The notes: generated by a model not told the origin, from the sequence alone. Shown: positions 52,912 through 64,000, counted from the first letter of the stretch. The stretch: 64,000 nucleotides of DNA from Actinostola sp. cb2023 (GCA_033675265.1 JAUJYZ010001566.1:26001-90000); one strand, 5' to 3'. Program-made: numbers and translations.

Positions 52912-55900
52912 ATGGCGGCCGTCAGTGAGTTAGAGTTGTACATGACTACAGATGAAGTTACAACAGTTAATCACCACTTAACAAGAATTGTAAGAGGTAT
53001 GCATATGAAAAGCATCAACTGTAGTGCTGGCCGTTGTAGTGGCACTGGCCTTGCATGAATGATTAGTGATTGCACCGTATCACGTATGTTTCTCCCAAAT
53101 TGCTTCAAGTTTGGGGGATAATAAAACGCATAAGGATTAGGTTTATGGTCCAATAAACAATATGGCCCCAGACTACCTACCTCATAAATGCAGTCTTCGA
53201 GAATCTGGGCATATATAATATCCATGTATATTATATATTATATCCATTAATAAAGTTTATTATTATTATTATTATGTTCCAAGACCTCTTATGCACTAGT
53301 CAATTCCAAGAGTGCCCATTCCCTTTTTTTTTTTCTCTGCCTAATAGCTAGCTTTTGCTTTTTCAGCTCCTCTAGCCCTGTTTACGGCAATATTCAAATT
53401 AGATGAGGACCGGTGACCAATATTTGGTCAATAGTCAAATGCCCGCCGGTCGGGGCTTTATTCAACGTCAAATTCCCCACTATGTGGAACGTAACTACGG
53501 TCAAATGCCCAGGGTATGGTGCAATTGTACGGGTGCAGTTGTATGGAACAGCCTCGCCATTGATGCAAAGCAAGCTCCCTCATTCACTCTTAATTCCAGT
53601 TTGTAATTATTTAGTATTTATTCCACTTGTATATCAATCTTGTCAATTTTATTTGATTTTAGTACACAGCTCCAAGCACTTGCCATCCTGGCTATTATCA
53701 ATAATTAAGCCATGAAATATTTTTTGCATGTACAACTGTAGATATATATGAGCACAAGACAACAATGCTGAACATCATAGAAGACCTTGGGTATGTGTGT
53801 CTGTCATATATCATAGAAGACCTTGGGTATGTGTGTCTGTCATGTATCATAGAAGACCTTGGGTATGTGTGTCTGTCATATATCATAGAAGACCTTGGGT
53901 ATGTGTGTCTGTCATATATCATAGAAGACCTTGGGTATGTGTGTCTGTCATATATCATAGAAGACCTTGGGTATGTGTGTCTGTGATATTACTCCATGCC
54001 ATGCAACGTCGTCACCTTAATTCATTACATCTTTGTACAACAGAGGTTATTTGATGGATGCCAATGTAGATCGCCGTTGCAGAGCTGTGAAGCTATTGTC
54101 AGGGATCTTGCAGAAATTGGTAAACTTTAACCTCACTGGACATCAAGGTATTTTAGACCTAACAAAGGTGTAGGGAGGTGAGAGGCAGATTCATTTGTAT
54201 GCTGGACATCAAAGTATTGTAGACCTAACAAAGGTGTAGGGAGGTGAGAGGCAGATTCATTTGTACGCTGGACATCAAGGTATTTTAGACCTGACAAAGG
54301 TGTAGGGAGGTGAGAGGCAGATTCATTTGACTGACAAACCTGAGGAAGGTGCTTATAGAAGGTGTCCTTTTATGGATGGTGTCTGCTTTTGGGAGGTGTC
54401 CATTTATGGGAGGTGTCTGCTTATGATATGAGAGGTGTCTGCTTAAAGGGGCTATGTCATCCATGGCGCATGCGCGGTCAATAAGCTCTATCTTGAAAAC
54501 ACTGGCCCAGCGTTTTCAAGTTTCTCCCGTGAGATAGCGGTGTTCAATATAATCATTGTAAATCTTTGTAATCGTTTGAACTGGCTGTGGAGTGACCATT
54601 TGGAATTAGTCTTTGGACATCCTCCATTAGTCTGAGGATAATATTTTTGAGTATTATTGGACAATGAGGGATGATAATGAGAGTTGTTCAACAACCAAAA
54701 CAAATTTCGTTCCACGACATGGCGGCCGTCGAAGCGGCAGTGGAAGGAGAAGACTTTATAAGTCAGTCAAAGAAAGAAATAGACTGCCAGAAGACACACA
54801 GCCGTTGATGGTTATCTGCTGCGGTTTCTACATCCTGTAACAGAACTAAATTTCGTACTGGATATCGTTCAGACGACTCCGTTGCCCTTCATCTTCTTAC
54901 GATGGAGGAGCGACTGATCTCGAAGGATAGTCTTGCATGGACAACCACGCGAACTCTCAGTCGTTCTGCGTGAACATATGTAGTTTTTCAGGTGCATGGT
55001 TCATTCGTCTATAAGTATAAAGGAAAAAGGACAAAGAAAGGTCATCACCTGATAGTGACATAACTTACTGACCGGAATGTTGTTCGAAGTCTTCGAAAGT
55101 AAAGTCACAACATTGATCATTTCAATTGAACATTATAAAAAATATCCTCACCTCAGTCTGTTCAGTTCCCGATGCAGTCTCCATAGCTTATAAAATCGTC
55201 TATATGAGACTGTTAGCAGGGAAGAAGCTTGCAGATACGTTTTAGAATTCCAATAACCACGCTGAACATTCACGGCGGCAAAACATCACGCTTGAACTGT
55301 CAAAGTTTTACTGTGACATCGCATGCTAATTTATGCTAATTAGAAAAATATGGTACTTAGTGCGCAGACTCCCCAGGTGGCATAGCCCCTTTAAGGGAGG
55401 TGTCCTTTAGCAAAGGTTTGGCTAAAATCTTGTGATTCACTTCTTTTTCTATTTTGTGTTAAAGTTGAGGTTCTTGGCAATTTCTACTGTGACCGTCTGA
55501 AAGATCATTATTCTATTGCACCTTACTCTCTCCTTGGACTACAGGCGTTGGTGAGTAATGTTTAATATTCAGATGAAAATAAAAATAATTAAAGACCTGG
55601 AAGAAGATCTCTTAGAATGAAGAAGTAACAGGGTTTTACCTCTCACTCTGACCATCATTTCTTGTTATCACATCTACACAGCTAGAAGAAACAAATCAGA
55701 ACCTCTATCACTCACTCTAAAGTATCCCAAAAACAGACTCGACTCACACTTCATTGTCATCATCATCATCACCTGTTATGTAACCATGACAACATGAATT
55801 CATTACAGGCTGTCAATCAAGAGTTACCAGGACAACTGGTTGTCAAGGTGGCACAAACCATCTTTGCGGAGATTAATACTCAGGTCAGTATACATTAGAC

Positions 55901-58900
55901 CTCACTGAGAAGAAAACTAAGCTATTATACTAATAATTGCTATACTTTTGCTCAATCTAGTCATTGATGCAGTCTGGTCGTTATACTGTATATGGCTTGT
56001 TACTTGCTTGTATTAACAACAATCTTAATGGTGAGTAATATATTGACTGATTTACAGTATAATATTCAGTAATTATCTGATTATAGATCTAATGGTGAGT
56101 AATATTGAAATATTTTATTGACTGATTTACAGTATAATATCCAGTAATTATCTGATTATAGATCTTCAAACTTTGGGGTCTGATTTTGTTTTTGGTTTTA
56201 TTCAAGCAATGGATGGAGAAAAGGTAAACTTGTTCCACTAGTTTTTATCTATTTTATAGAAATCATTGAAAGAAAGTATTGATTGAATACACTTGATCAC
56301 AGTAATAGTTGCCATGGATACTAGTGCAGTAATAGTTGCCATGGATACCAGTGCAGTAATAGTTGCCGTGGATACTAGTGGTACTAGTGCAGTAATAGTT
56401 GCCATGGATACTAGTGCAGTAATAGTTGCCATGGATACTAGTGCAGTAATAGTTGCCATGGATACTAGTGCAGTAATAGCTGCCATGGATACTAATAATA
56501 ATTATAATTATTATTATTTATTTATTCACGTATAACACAAAAGAGCTTACAATAAAACTCGTGAGAACGTGCACGTGCTAAAAAATCTAAAATATAATAT
56601 TATAAAAAGTATATACTTCTAATCTATAATTAATTCAATCACCACCCCTACCAACCCAATATAAATATACAATAAAAACCCAAACTACTATAACTATATA
56701 ATTATGATAAAATTTTAAATATTGATTACTCTATCTTAGCAAAAATTAGTGCAGTAATAGTTGCCATGGATACTAGTGCAGTAATAGTTGCCATGGATAC
56801 TAGTGCAGTAATAGCTGCCATGGATACTAGTGCAGTAATAGTTGTCATGGATACTAATGCAGTAATGGTTTCCATGGATACTAGTGCAGTAATGGTTTCC
56901 ATGGATACTAGTGCAGTAATAGTTGCTATGGATACTAGTGCAGTAATAGCTGCCGTGGATACTAGTGCAGTAATAGCTGCCTTGGATACTAGTGCAGTAA
57001 TAGCTGCCTTGGATACTAGTGCAGTAATAGCTGCCGTGGATACTAGTGCAGTAATAGTTGCCATGGATACTAGTGCAGTAATAGCTGCCATGGATACTAG
57101 TGCAGTAATAGCTGCCATGGATACTAGTGCAGTAATAGTTGTCATGGATACTAATGCAGTAATAGCTGCCGTGGATACTAGTGCAGTAATAGTTGCCATG
57201 GATACTAGTGCAGTAATAGTTGCCATGGATACTAGTGCAGTAATAGCTGCCATGGATACTAGTGCAGTAATAGTTGTCATGGATACTAATGCAGTAATGG
57301 TTTCCATGGATACTAGTGCAGTAATGGTTTCCATGGATACTAGTGCAGTAATAGCTGCCGTGGATACTAGTGCAGTAATAGCTGCCTTGGATACTAGTGC
57401 AGTAATAGCTGCCGTGGATACTACTAGTGCAGTAATAGCTGCCTTGGATACTAGTGCAGTAATAGCTGCCGTGGATACTAGTGCAGTAATAGTTGCCATG
57501 GATACTAGTGCAGTAATAGCTGCCATGGATACTAGTGCAGTAATAGCTGCCATGGATGCTAGTGCAGTAATAGCTGCCATGGACACTAGTGCAGTAATAG
57601 TTGACATGGATACTAATGCAGTAATAGTTGACATGGATACTAATTCAGTATTAAATCTAATGTTGGTTTGTAGGTTGGATAATTCATGACAAAACTTTTT
57701 GTATCTTCAACCTGAGTTTTATTACAAAACTGCCAAGCTTTCGGGCTAAGCGCCCATCTTCAGGGCTAAATGCATAAAATCGCATGGCATCTATTCCTTG
57801 CGCACCTTTTTCATTCTTTCTATCTGGCGTTGTTCGATTTTGTTTGCTTTGCGCGAGACTGTTCAGTTTGTTGCGCACGAGCTTGCTTGTTTGTTGGCGT
57901 TTGTTTGTGTTCGTATACTTATAGCCGTTGTAATTAGATTTTATGCATTTAGCCCTGAAGATGGGCGCTTAGCCCGAAAGCTTGGCAGTTTTGTAATAAA
58001 ACTCAGGTTGAAGATACAAAAAGTTTTGTCATAATTCAGTATTATTTGACATGAATACTGTAATAGTTGCCATGGATACCATTGCAGTGATTTTGTTGGT
58101 TGGTTCATTCATTCATTCATTTGTTCGTTCATTCATTCATTCGTTTTTTGTTCATTCATTTTGAGTTATATGGTTCTTTTCATTTTCAAATCAGGATCCC
58201 AGGAGTCTACTTTTAGTATTTCAACTAGTGTCAATGCTGGTCAAATACTTCCCCATAGGTAACATTTGTCTTATCTCTGTATGTGCTTATTCATTATAGT
58301 ATCTATACATATACTTCCCCATAGGTAACATTTGTCTCTTTATGTGCTTATTCATTATAGTATCTATACATATACTTCCCCATAGGTAACATTTGTCTCT
58401 TGATGTGCTTATTCATTATAGTATCTATACATATACTTCCCCATAGGTAACATTTGTCTCTTTATGTGCTTATTCATTATAGTATCTATACATATACTTC
58501 CCCATAGGTAACATTTATCTCTGTATGTGCTTATTCATTATAGTATCTATATATACTTCCCCATAGGTAACATTTGTCTTATCTCTGTATGTGCTTATTC
58601 ATTATAGTATCTATACATATACTTCCCCATAGGTAACATTTATCTCTGTATGTGCTTATTCATTATAGTATCTATACATATACTTCCCCATAGGTAACAT
58701 TTGTCTCTTTATGTGCTTATTCATTATAGTATCTATACATATACTTCCCCATAGGTAACATTTGTCTTATCTCTGTATGTGCTTATTCATTATAGTATCT
58801 ATACATATACTTCCCCATAGGTAACATTTGTCTCTTTATGTGCTTATTCATTATAGTATCTATACATATACTTCCCCATAGGGTAACATTTTGTCTTATC

Positions 58901-61900
58901 TCTGTATGTGCTTATTCATTATAGTATCTATACATATACTTCCCCATAGGTAACATTTGTCTCTTTATGTGCTTATTCATTATAGTATCTATACATATAC
59001 TTCCCCATAGGTAACATGTGTCTCTTTATGTGCTTATTCATTATAGTATCTATACATATACTTCCCCATAGGTAACATTTGTCTTATCTCTTTATGTGCT
59101 TATTCATTATAGTATCTATACATATACTTCCCCATAGGTAACATTTATCTCTTTACGTGCTTATTCATTATAGTATCTATACATGTAAATTGGTATATCT
59201 ATTTTTCATATCTATATAATATTTAGTATCCCTGATTAGTAAATCACTTGTGATATGCATGTATGTGTATATAGCTAATTGCATAATCGTTGTCGGGTTG
59301 AAAATCATAAATCATAGAAGCTGAGACTGCAAGGATGGATGGCAAATCGGTTCATGACCCGCTTAACATACATATATATTCAATGTTCTCGTAGTTTTGA
59401 AGGTATATGAGCTATTTAACTAAGATCCTACAAGTCTGGATAAAAAGGTCGATCATTTGACGGTGTTATTTGAGAGTTTTAATTTCCCAGAATTCCCTTT
59501 GGTCATAGCTTTCATGATTTTCAACCCGACAACGATTATGCAATTAGCTATATATTCAACAGCTATATATTCAACAGCTATATATTCAACAGCTATATAT
59601 TCAACAGCTATATATTCAACAGCTATATATTCAACAGCTATATATTCAACAGCTATATATTCAACAGCTATATATTCAACAGCTATATATTCAACAGCTC
59701 TATATTCAACAGCTATATATTCAACAGCTATATAGCAATGATGATAACCTTGACAAATTGTTTGGTTTTCTGTTTTGTAGCTTTATTCGTAGAAGACTTG
59801 TTTGAAGTAACTTCTTGTTATTTTCCTATTGATTTCAACCCAGTAAGTGTACATCAACACAGTCTATGTACATCCTGACATGTTTTATGTGTGTATTTGC
59901 AGCCATCTGATGACACTATTACAACATGACATGTTTTATGTGTGTATTTGTAGCCATCTGATGACCCTATTACAACATGACATGTTTTATGTGTGTATTT
60001 GTAGCCATCTGATGACCCTATTACAACATGACATTTGTAGCCATCTGATGACCCTATTTGACATGTTTTATGTGTGTATTTGTAGCCATCTGATGACCTA
60101 TTACAACATGACATGTTTTATGTGTGTATTTGTAGCCATCTGATGACCCTATTACAACATGACATGTTTTATGTATTTGTAGCCATCTGATGACCCTATT
60201 ACAACATGACATGTTTTATGTGTGTATTTGTAGCCATCTGATGACACTATTACAACATGACATGTTTTATGTGTGTATTTGTAGCCATCTGATGACCCTA
60301 TTACAACATGACATGTTTTATGTGTGTATTTGTAGCCATCTGATGACCCTATTACAACATGACATGTTTTATGTGTGTATTTGTAGCCATCTGATGACCC
60401 TATTACAACATGACATGTTTTATGTGTGTATTTGTAGCCATCTGATGACCCTATTACAACATGACATGTTTTATTATGTGTGTATTTGTAGCCATCTGAT
60501 GACCCTATTACAACATGACATGTTTTATGTGTGTATTTGTAGCCATCTGATGACCCTATTACAACATGACATGTTTTATGTGTGTATTTGTAGCCATCTG
60601 ATGACCCTATTACAACATGACATGTTTTATGTGTGTATTTGTAGCCATCTGATGACCCTATTACAACATGACATGTTTTATGTGTGTATTTGTAGCCTCT
60701 GATGACCCTATTACAACATGACATTTGAGCCATCTGATGACCCTATTACAACATGACATGTTTTATGTGTGTATTTGTAGCCATCTGATGACCCTATTAC
60801 AACATGACATGTTTTATGTGTGTATTTGTAGCCATCTGATGACCCTATTACAACATGACACATGTGTGTATTTGTGTGTGTATGTGTGTATTTGTAGCCA
60901 TCTGATGACCCTATTACAACATGACATGTTTTATGTGTGTATTTGTAGCCATCTGATGACCCTATTACAACATGACATGTGTGTATTTTAGCCATCTGAT
61001 GACCCTATTACAACATGACATGTTTTATGTTGTAGCCATCTGATGACCCTATTACAACATGACATGTTTTATGTGTGTATTTGTAGCCATCTGATGACCC
61101 TATTACAACATGACATGTTTTTTATGTGTGTATTTGTAGCCATCTGATGACCCTATTACAACATGACATGTTTTATGTGTGTATTTGTAGCCATCTGATG
61201 ACCCTATTACATGACATGACATCTGATGACCTATTACAACATGACATGTTTTATGTGTGTATTTGTAGCCATCTGATGACCCTATTACAACATGACATGT
61301 TTTATGTGTGTATTTGTAGCCATCTGATGACCCTATTACAACATGACATGTTTTATGTGTGTATTTGTGATGATTTGTAGCCATGACTGATGTGTGTATT
61401 TGTAGCCATCTATGACCCTATTACAACATGACATGTTTTATGTGTGTATTTGTAGCCATCTGATGACCCTATTACAACATGACATGTTTTTATGTGTGTA
61501 TTTGTAGCCATCTGATGACCCTATTACAACATGACATGTTTTATGTGTGTATTTGTAGCCATCTGATGACCCTATTACAACATGACATGTTTTATGTGTG
61601 TATTTGTAGCCATCTGATGACCCTATTACAACATGACATGTTTTATGTGTGTATTTGTAGCCATCTGATGACCCTATTACAACATGACATGTTTTATGTG
61701 TGTATTTGTAGCCATCTGATGACCCTATTACAACATGACATGTTTTATGTGTGTATTTGTAGCCATCTGATGACCCTATTACAACATGACATGTTTTATG
61801 TGTGTATTTGTAGCCATCTGATGACCCTATTACAACATGACATGTTTTATGTGTGTATTTGTAGCCATCTGATGACACTATTACAACATGACATGTTTTA

Positions 61901-64000
61901 TGTGTGTATTTGTAGCCATCTGATGACCCTATTACAACATGACATGTTTTATGTGTGTATTTGTAGCCATCTGATGACCCTATTACAACATGACATGTTT
62001 TATGTGTGTATTTGTAGTGAGACCCTATTACAACATGACTGTTTTATGTGTGATTTGTAGCCTCTGATGACCCTATTACAACATGACATGTTTTATGTGT
62101 GTATTTGTAGCCATCTGATGACCCTATTACAACATGACATGTTTTATGTGTGTATTTGTAGCCATCTGATGACCCTATTACAACATGACATGTTTTATGT
62201 GTGTATTTGTAGCCATCTGATGACGCTATTACAAGAGATGATCTTGTGTTGGGATTAAGGAAATGTTTATCATCTACAACCTTATTTGCTCCTGTGAGTC
62301 AATCATGAAATTATTGTTACCAACTTATCCAATTGATGCACTTTTCTAATAATAAAGTGATGCTGTTTACTCTCTCAGTTTTGCCTGCCACTATTACTGG
62401 AAAAGTTATCTTCTGATGTCATAGATGCAAAAATTGACTCACTGCTTACATTGGTAAGTGTTTGGTGGTGAGTGGAGACAATGTATTTAAAGCTAACACT
62501 ATAATGTTTGTATAGGCATCTTGCATGGACGTTTACACAATGCCAAACATCAAAGTTTATTTAGATCCATTTTGGAAGGCAATCCAGAGAGAAGTCTATC
62601 AGACAATCAGCTCTGAACTAGAGGTACTTGATTATAATTACAGTAGAACCCCACTAACTCGAACTCGGATAATTCGAACTCCCCGCTAACTCGAACTATT
62701 TTTCGTTTCCCTTGGCCCAAATAGGCCCTTTGCAGTTTACAGTCACATGCCAATATATCACTTGAATAACAAATGAATTGAGCCAAAGATCCCATGGGAA
62801 CGGCTCTGCTGACTGGCAAACAAACTTTGAGACATTGATTGAGAAAGTTTGACAATCAACTGGATGTTGCAAAATAGCATTTCAAACAGATTTCTTTACT
62901 GTCACTACTGATATCATGTAAGATTCTTCAAATAAATAAAGTCAGATTCTTTTGCCAGTCAGTACAACCACGTGATCGTAATCCTGCAAAGGGCCTATTT
63001 ACCCCGATAACTCGAACTCTGTTGTTATGACTTCTCAAAATACAGTATCAAGAAAATAGGCTGCTTGTTATCTGATTTCAATTATTGTAACTTCGGACTG
63101 ATCATGTATTTAACATTCATTATTATTTTACGATCTTTAAAAAAAAAGATACTAGTGAGCAGCACGGAGACTGTATAATTGCAAATACGCAAATTGAGCG
63201 ATGTTTATCACAGAAGTACAGTAGATAATATGCACGCTATATATATATCGTCACTATTATTAATAATTAACATAAACAAATAAATTTTTCACCGACCCCG
63301 ATAACTCGAACACCCGCCAACTCGATTTTCATTTCCCTTCGGAGTTCGAGTTAGCGGGGTTCTACTGTATATGATACCAAGAAACCTTTTTGTTATTGAT
63401 ATATATTTGTTTGTTTCCAGGAAGCAGCGTTAAAGTCATTATCAAGTATTATTAAGAATATCTGTTCATCTTCACAAGTATGTCAAGAACCTGAACATGA
63501 TTGCACAACTACTGTAGATTGGACCCAGCAACTACAACCTTCACACATTTCCTATTACATCTACATGTAACAAACAACTCTATAATACAAACACTTTTTC
63601 TCCCTTTGGTGTCTGTAATAAAATGCTATTACCGGTATTTTTACACTCCAAAGTATCCATCTATGTTTACTCAGAGATTACTACCATATACATTTCATTT
63701 TAGAAAGAAGACAATCAACAAACAAGAGATGACTTCATAGGTACTATTGTCAAAGGTAATGTCTTTATACTGTAATATCAGTGTCACTTTTTGATGAAAG
63801 AGAGAAAACTTTGTGAGGGTAGACACGACTGTTACAAAACAGTACTGATAAACTTGTGGCCCAAGTGTCTGCTAAGTAGATTGTGCATTAATGTTTTTCA
63901 TCACCAGAATGTCATCAGCATCTTAGTTCTCTTGATTTGAGGATGATGAAACCAAATGGAAGGATCCTGCAGGCGACCTCATCTGGGGCAGGTTAATGTC
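52912..64000 (+). CDS. MMS19: MMS19, cytosolic Fe-S assembly targeting factor (N-terminal part)
   Basis: HEAT-repeat scaffold that delivers Fe-S clusters to DNA-repair and replication enzymes. Exons: 52912-52996, 53742-53790, 54044-54119, 55470-55550, 55809-55883, 55961-56030, 56162-56223, 58195-58258, 59781-59842, 62213-62293, 62379-62453, 62516-62623, 63421-63477, 63704-63755, 63908-63991; 360 aa so far, about one third of the usual 1030. Family landmarks, from memory: RLKDHYSIAPYSLLGLQAL, SGRYTVYGLL, FVFGFIQAMDGEKDPRSLL, FVEDLFEVTSCYFPIDFNP, DDLVLGLRKCL, FWKAIQREVYQT. Exon 4 may start five bases earlier if a small exon before it was missed, because about 9 residues are absent there compared with human. 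All internal exons are short (49-108 nt). The gene continues past the window. Confidence 0.93.
53195..53275 (+). mobile_element. Retroelement tail (AATAAAG plus TTA run)
   Basis: CCATTAATAAAGTTTATTATTATTATT-type tail, as at LINE/SINE 3' ends; the body is not recognisable. The rest of MMS19 intron 1 (53000-53740) shows nothing else. Confidence 0.35.
53765..53985. repeat. 36-bp minisatellite carrying the MMS19 exon 2 donor, 6 copies
   Basis: Each unit contains the exon 2 end (CATAGAAGACCTTGG) and its GTATGTG donor. The unit is 12 codons without a stop, so later donors would add 12-residue steps (IIEDLGYVCLSY). The first donor (53791) gives the expected protein. Confidence 0.96.
54146..54440. 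repeat. 65-bp triplicate followed by GGAGGTGTC repeats
   Basis: Three units with GCTGGACATCAAGGTATTTT and GTAGGGAGGTGAGAGGCAGA (54146-54330), then five irregular GGAGGTGTC(C/T)(T/G)C units (54357-54440). It leads directly into the TTAA-flanked element. Confidence 0.85.
54447..55390. mobile_element. TTAA-flanked non-autonomous element in MMS19 intron 3
   Basis: The ends AGGGGCTATG / CATAGCCCCT are inverted and lie between TTAA at 54443-54446 and 55391-55394. Inner terminal homology is imperfect (GGCGCATGCGC against GTGCGCAGAC). The 944-bp interior starts a short frame ATGGCGGCCGTCGAAGC at 54718 but holds no intact transposase. Confidence 0.75.
56027..56165. repeat. Tandem duplication of the whole of MMS19 intron 6
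   Basis: Copy 1 (56027-56090) and copy 2 (56091-56165) each run from AATGGTGAGT (donor) to GATTATAGATCT (acceptor). This leaves an 8-nt block ATCTAATG between two complete introns. Copy 2 carries an extra GAAATATTTTA. Confidence 0.93.
56310..57640. repeat. 27-bp minisatellite in MMS19 intron 7, about 40 copies
   Basis: Unit CAGTAATAGTTGCCATGGAT plus ACTAGTG, with variants GCTGCC, GTTGTC and GTTTCC. Blocks of variants recur in the same order (56800-57000 and 57100-57480), showing higher-order duplication. It is interrupted by an insertion at 56492-56745. GTTGCCATGGATAC is two changes from an RFX X-box. Confidence 0.95.
56492..56745 (-). mobile_element. Retroelement-like insertion in the 27-bp array
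   Basis: About 250 bp of AT-rich sequence beginning with TAATAATAATTATAATTATT and TTATTTATTTATTCACG, which on the minus strand reads as an A-rich tail. Array units resume on the other side. Confidence 0.55.
57654..58031. mobile_element. 378-bp element with 95-bp perfect inverted arms
   Basis: Arms 57686-57780 and 57938-58032 are identical in inverted orientation. A 13-bp direct duplication TAATTCAGTATTA flanks it (57641-57653 and 58032-58044). The arms carry CTGAAGATGGGCGCTTAGCC followed by CGAAAGC, resembling the stem and core of hammerhead motifs in Penelope-like elements. No coding sequence. Confidence 0.8.
58243..59165. repeat. 52-60-bp minisatellite carrying the MMS19 exon 8 donor, about 16 copies
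   Basis: Each unit contains the exon 8 end ATACTTCCCCATAG, the donor GTAACATTTGTCT and TATGTGCTTATTCATTATAG. The first donor (58259) gives the expected protein; reading past it meets a TAG in the unit. Confidence 0.95.
59272..59550. mobile_element. MITE with 37-bp TIRs, copy B (MMS19 intron 8)
   Basis: Same element as at 27078-27354 in reverse orientation, with terminal repeats TAGCTAATTGCATAATCGTT. The right end runs straight into the 15-bp array. Confidence 0.9.
59551..59733. repeat. 15-bp microsatellite-like array beside the MITE, 12 copies
   Basis: Unit TATATTCAACAGCTA. The GCTATATA part equals the outer end of the MITE, so the array appears to have grown from the element boundary. Confidence 0.95.
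59871..62212. repeat. 51-bp minisatellite carrying the MMS19 exon 10 acceptor, about 45 copies
   Basis: It fills MMS19 intron 9. Each unit holds ATGTGTGTATTTGTAG and CCATCTGATGACCCTATTAC, the acceptor and first codons of exon 10 (PSDDAIT). Many units have small deletions (60040, 60705, 61200-61240, 62020-62050). Only the last acceptor (62212) leads to open coding; upstream copies meet TGA after eight codons. Confidence 0.96.
62641..63367. mobile_element. Pogo/Tigger-like non-autonomous element in MMS19 intron 12
   Basis: Terminal inverted repeats CAGTAGAACCCC.CTAACTCG between TA dinucleotides, with subterminal AACTCGAAC words on both sides. The 727-bp interior has no intact transposase. CAGTRGAACC ends and a TA target are typical of pogo-family DNA transposons. 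Confidence 0.85.

Noticed and set aside
56726..57689. 302- and 307-residue frames on both strands
   Set aside because: 27-bp repeat open on both strands within an MMS19 intron; no protein-like composition.
57684..58034. Two short frames ending in the same residues on opposite strands
   Set aside because: They are mirror readings of the 95-bp inverted arms, not genes.

Overview
This is a stretch of an AT-rich animal genome. The evidence is multi-exon genes with GT-AG introns, animal-specific families (an ANTP-class homeobox, Polycomb PCGF RING proteins, LRRK2, HPS1), one minor-spliceosome AT-AC intron, and remains of LINE, piggyBac-like, pogo-like and MITE elements. The divergent homeodomain and the mosaic nuclease suggest an early-branching animal (sponge, cnidarian or similar). 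I cannot name the species.

Layout from left to right: HPS1 (+, 374-6606); a gene-free gap; a small EMX/NOT-like homeobox gene (+, 8689-9710); PCGF5 (-, 10165-14829); a KH+UBA+NYN+CCCH RNase of KHNYN/N4BP1/Regnase type (-, 15972-17944, with one frame break); PCGF3 (+, 20479-24349); PCGF1 (-, 24625-31807); a full-length LRRK2-type kinase (+, 32417-51161); a GT92 glycosyltransferase (-, 51449-52795); and the first third of MMS19 (+, from 52912, running off the right edge). Exon boundaries were worked out by hand from splice sites, reading-frame phase and remembered human proteins. They close into uninterrupted frames of 734 aa (HPS1), 167 (homeobox), 246 (PCGF5), 231 (PCGF3), 252 (PCGF1) and 2597 (LRRK2).

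By function: the three PCGF proteins would each define a different variant PRC1 complex. HPS1 is half of the BLOC-3 Rab32/38 exchange factor, and LRRK2 is a Rab kinase that Rab32-family GTPases are known to engage. MMS19 is the cytosolic Fe-S targeting factor. HPS1, MMS19 and PCGF5/6 all lie in human 10q23-24, so the neighbourhood looks like preserved ancient linkage.

About one third of the window is tandem minisatellite DNA, in some 25 arrays. The most unusual signal is where these arrays sit. At least eight have repeat units that span an exon-intron boundary (LRRK2 exons 4, 5, 7 and 10; MMS19 exons 2, 6/7, 8 and 10), so the gene carries up to about 45 consecutive copies of a splice donor or acceptor. 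Two more (HPS1, LRRK2) are built on the stop-codon region. I regard this as the candidate undescribed phenomenon here.
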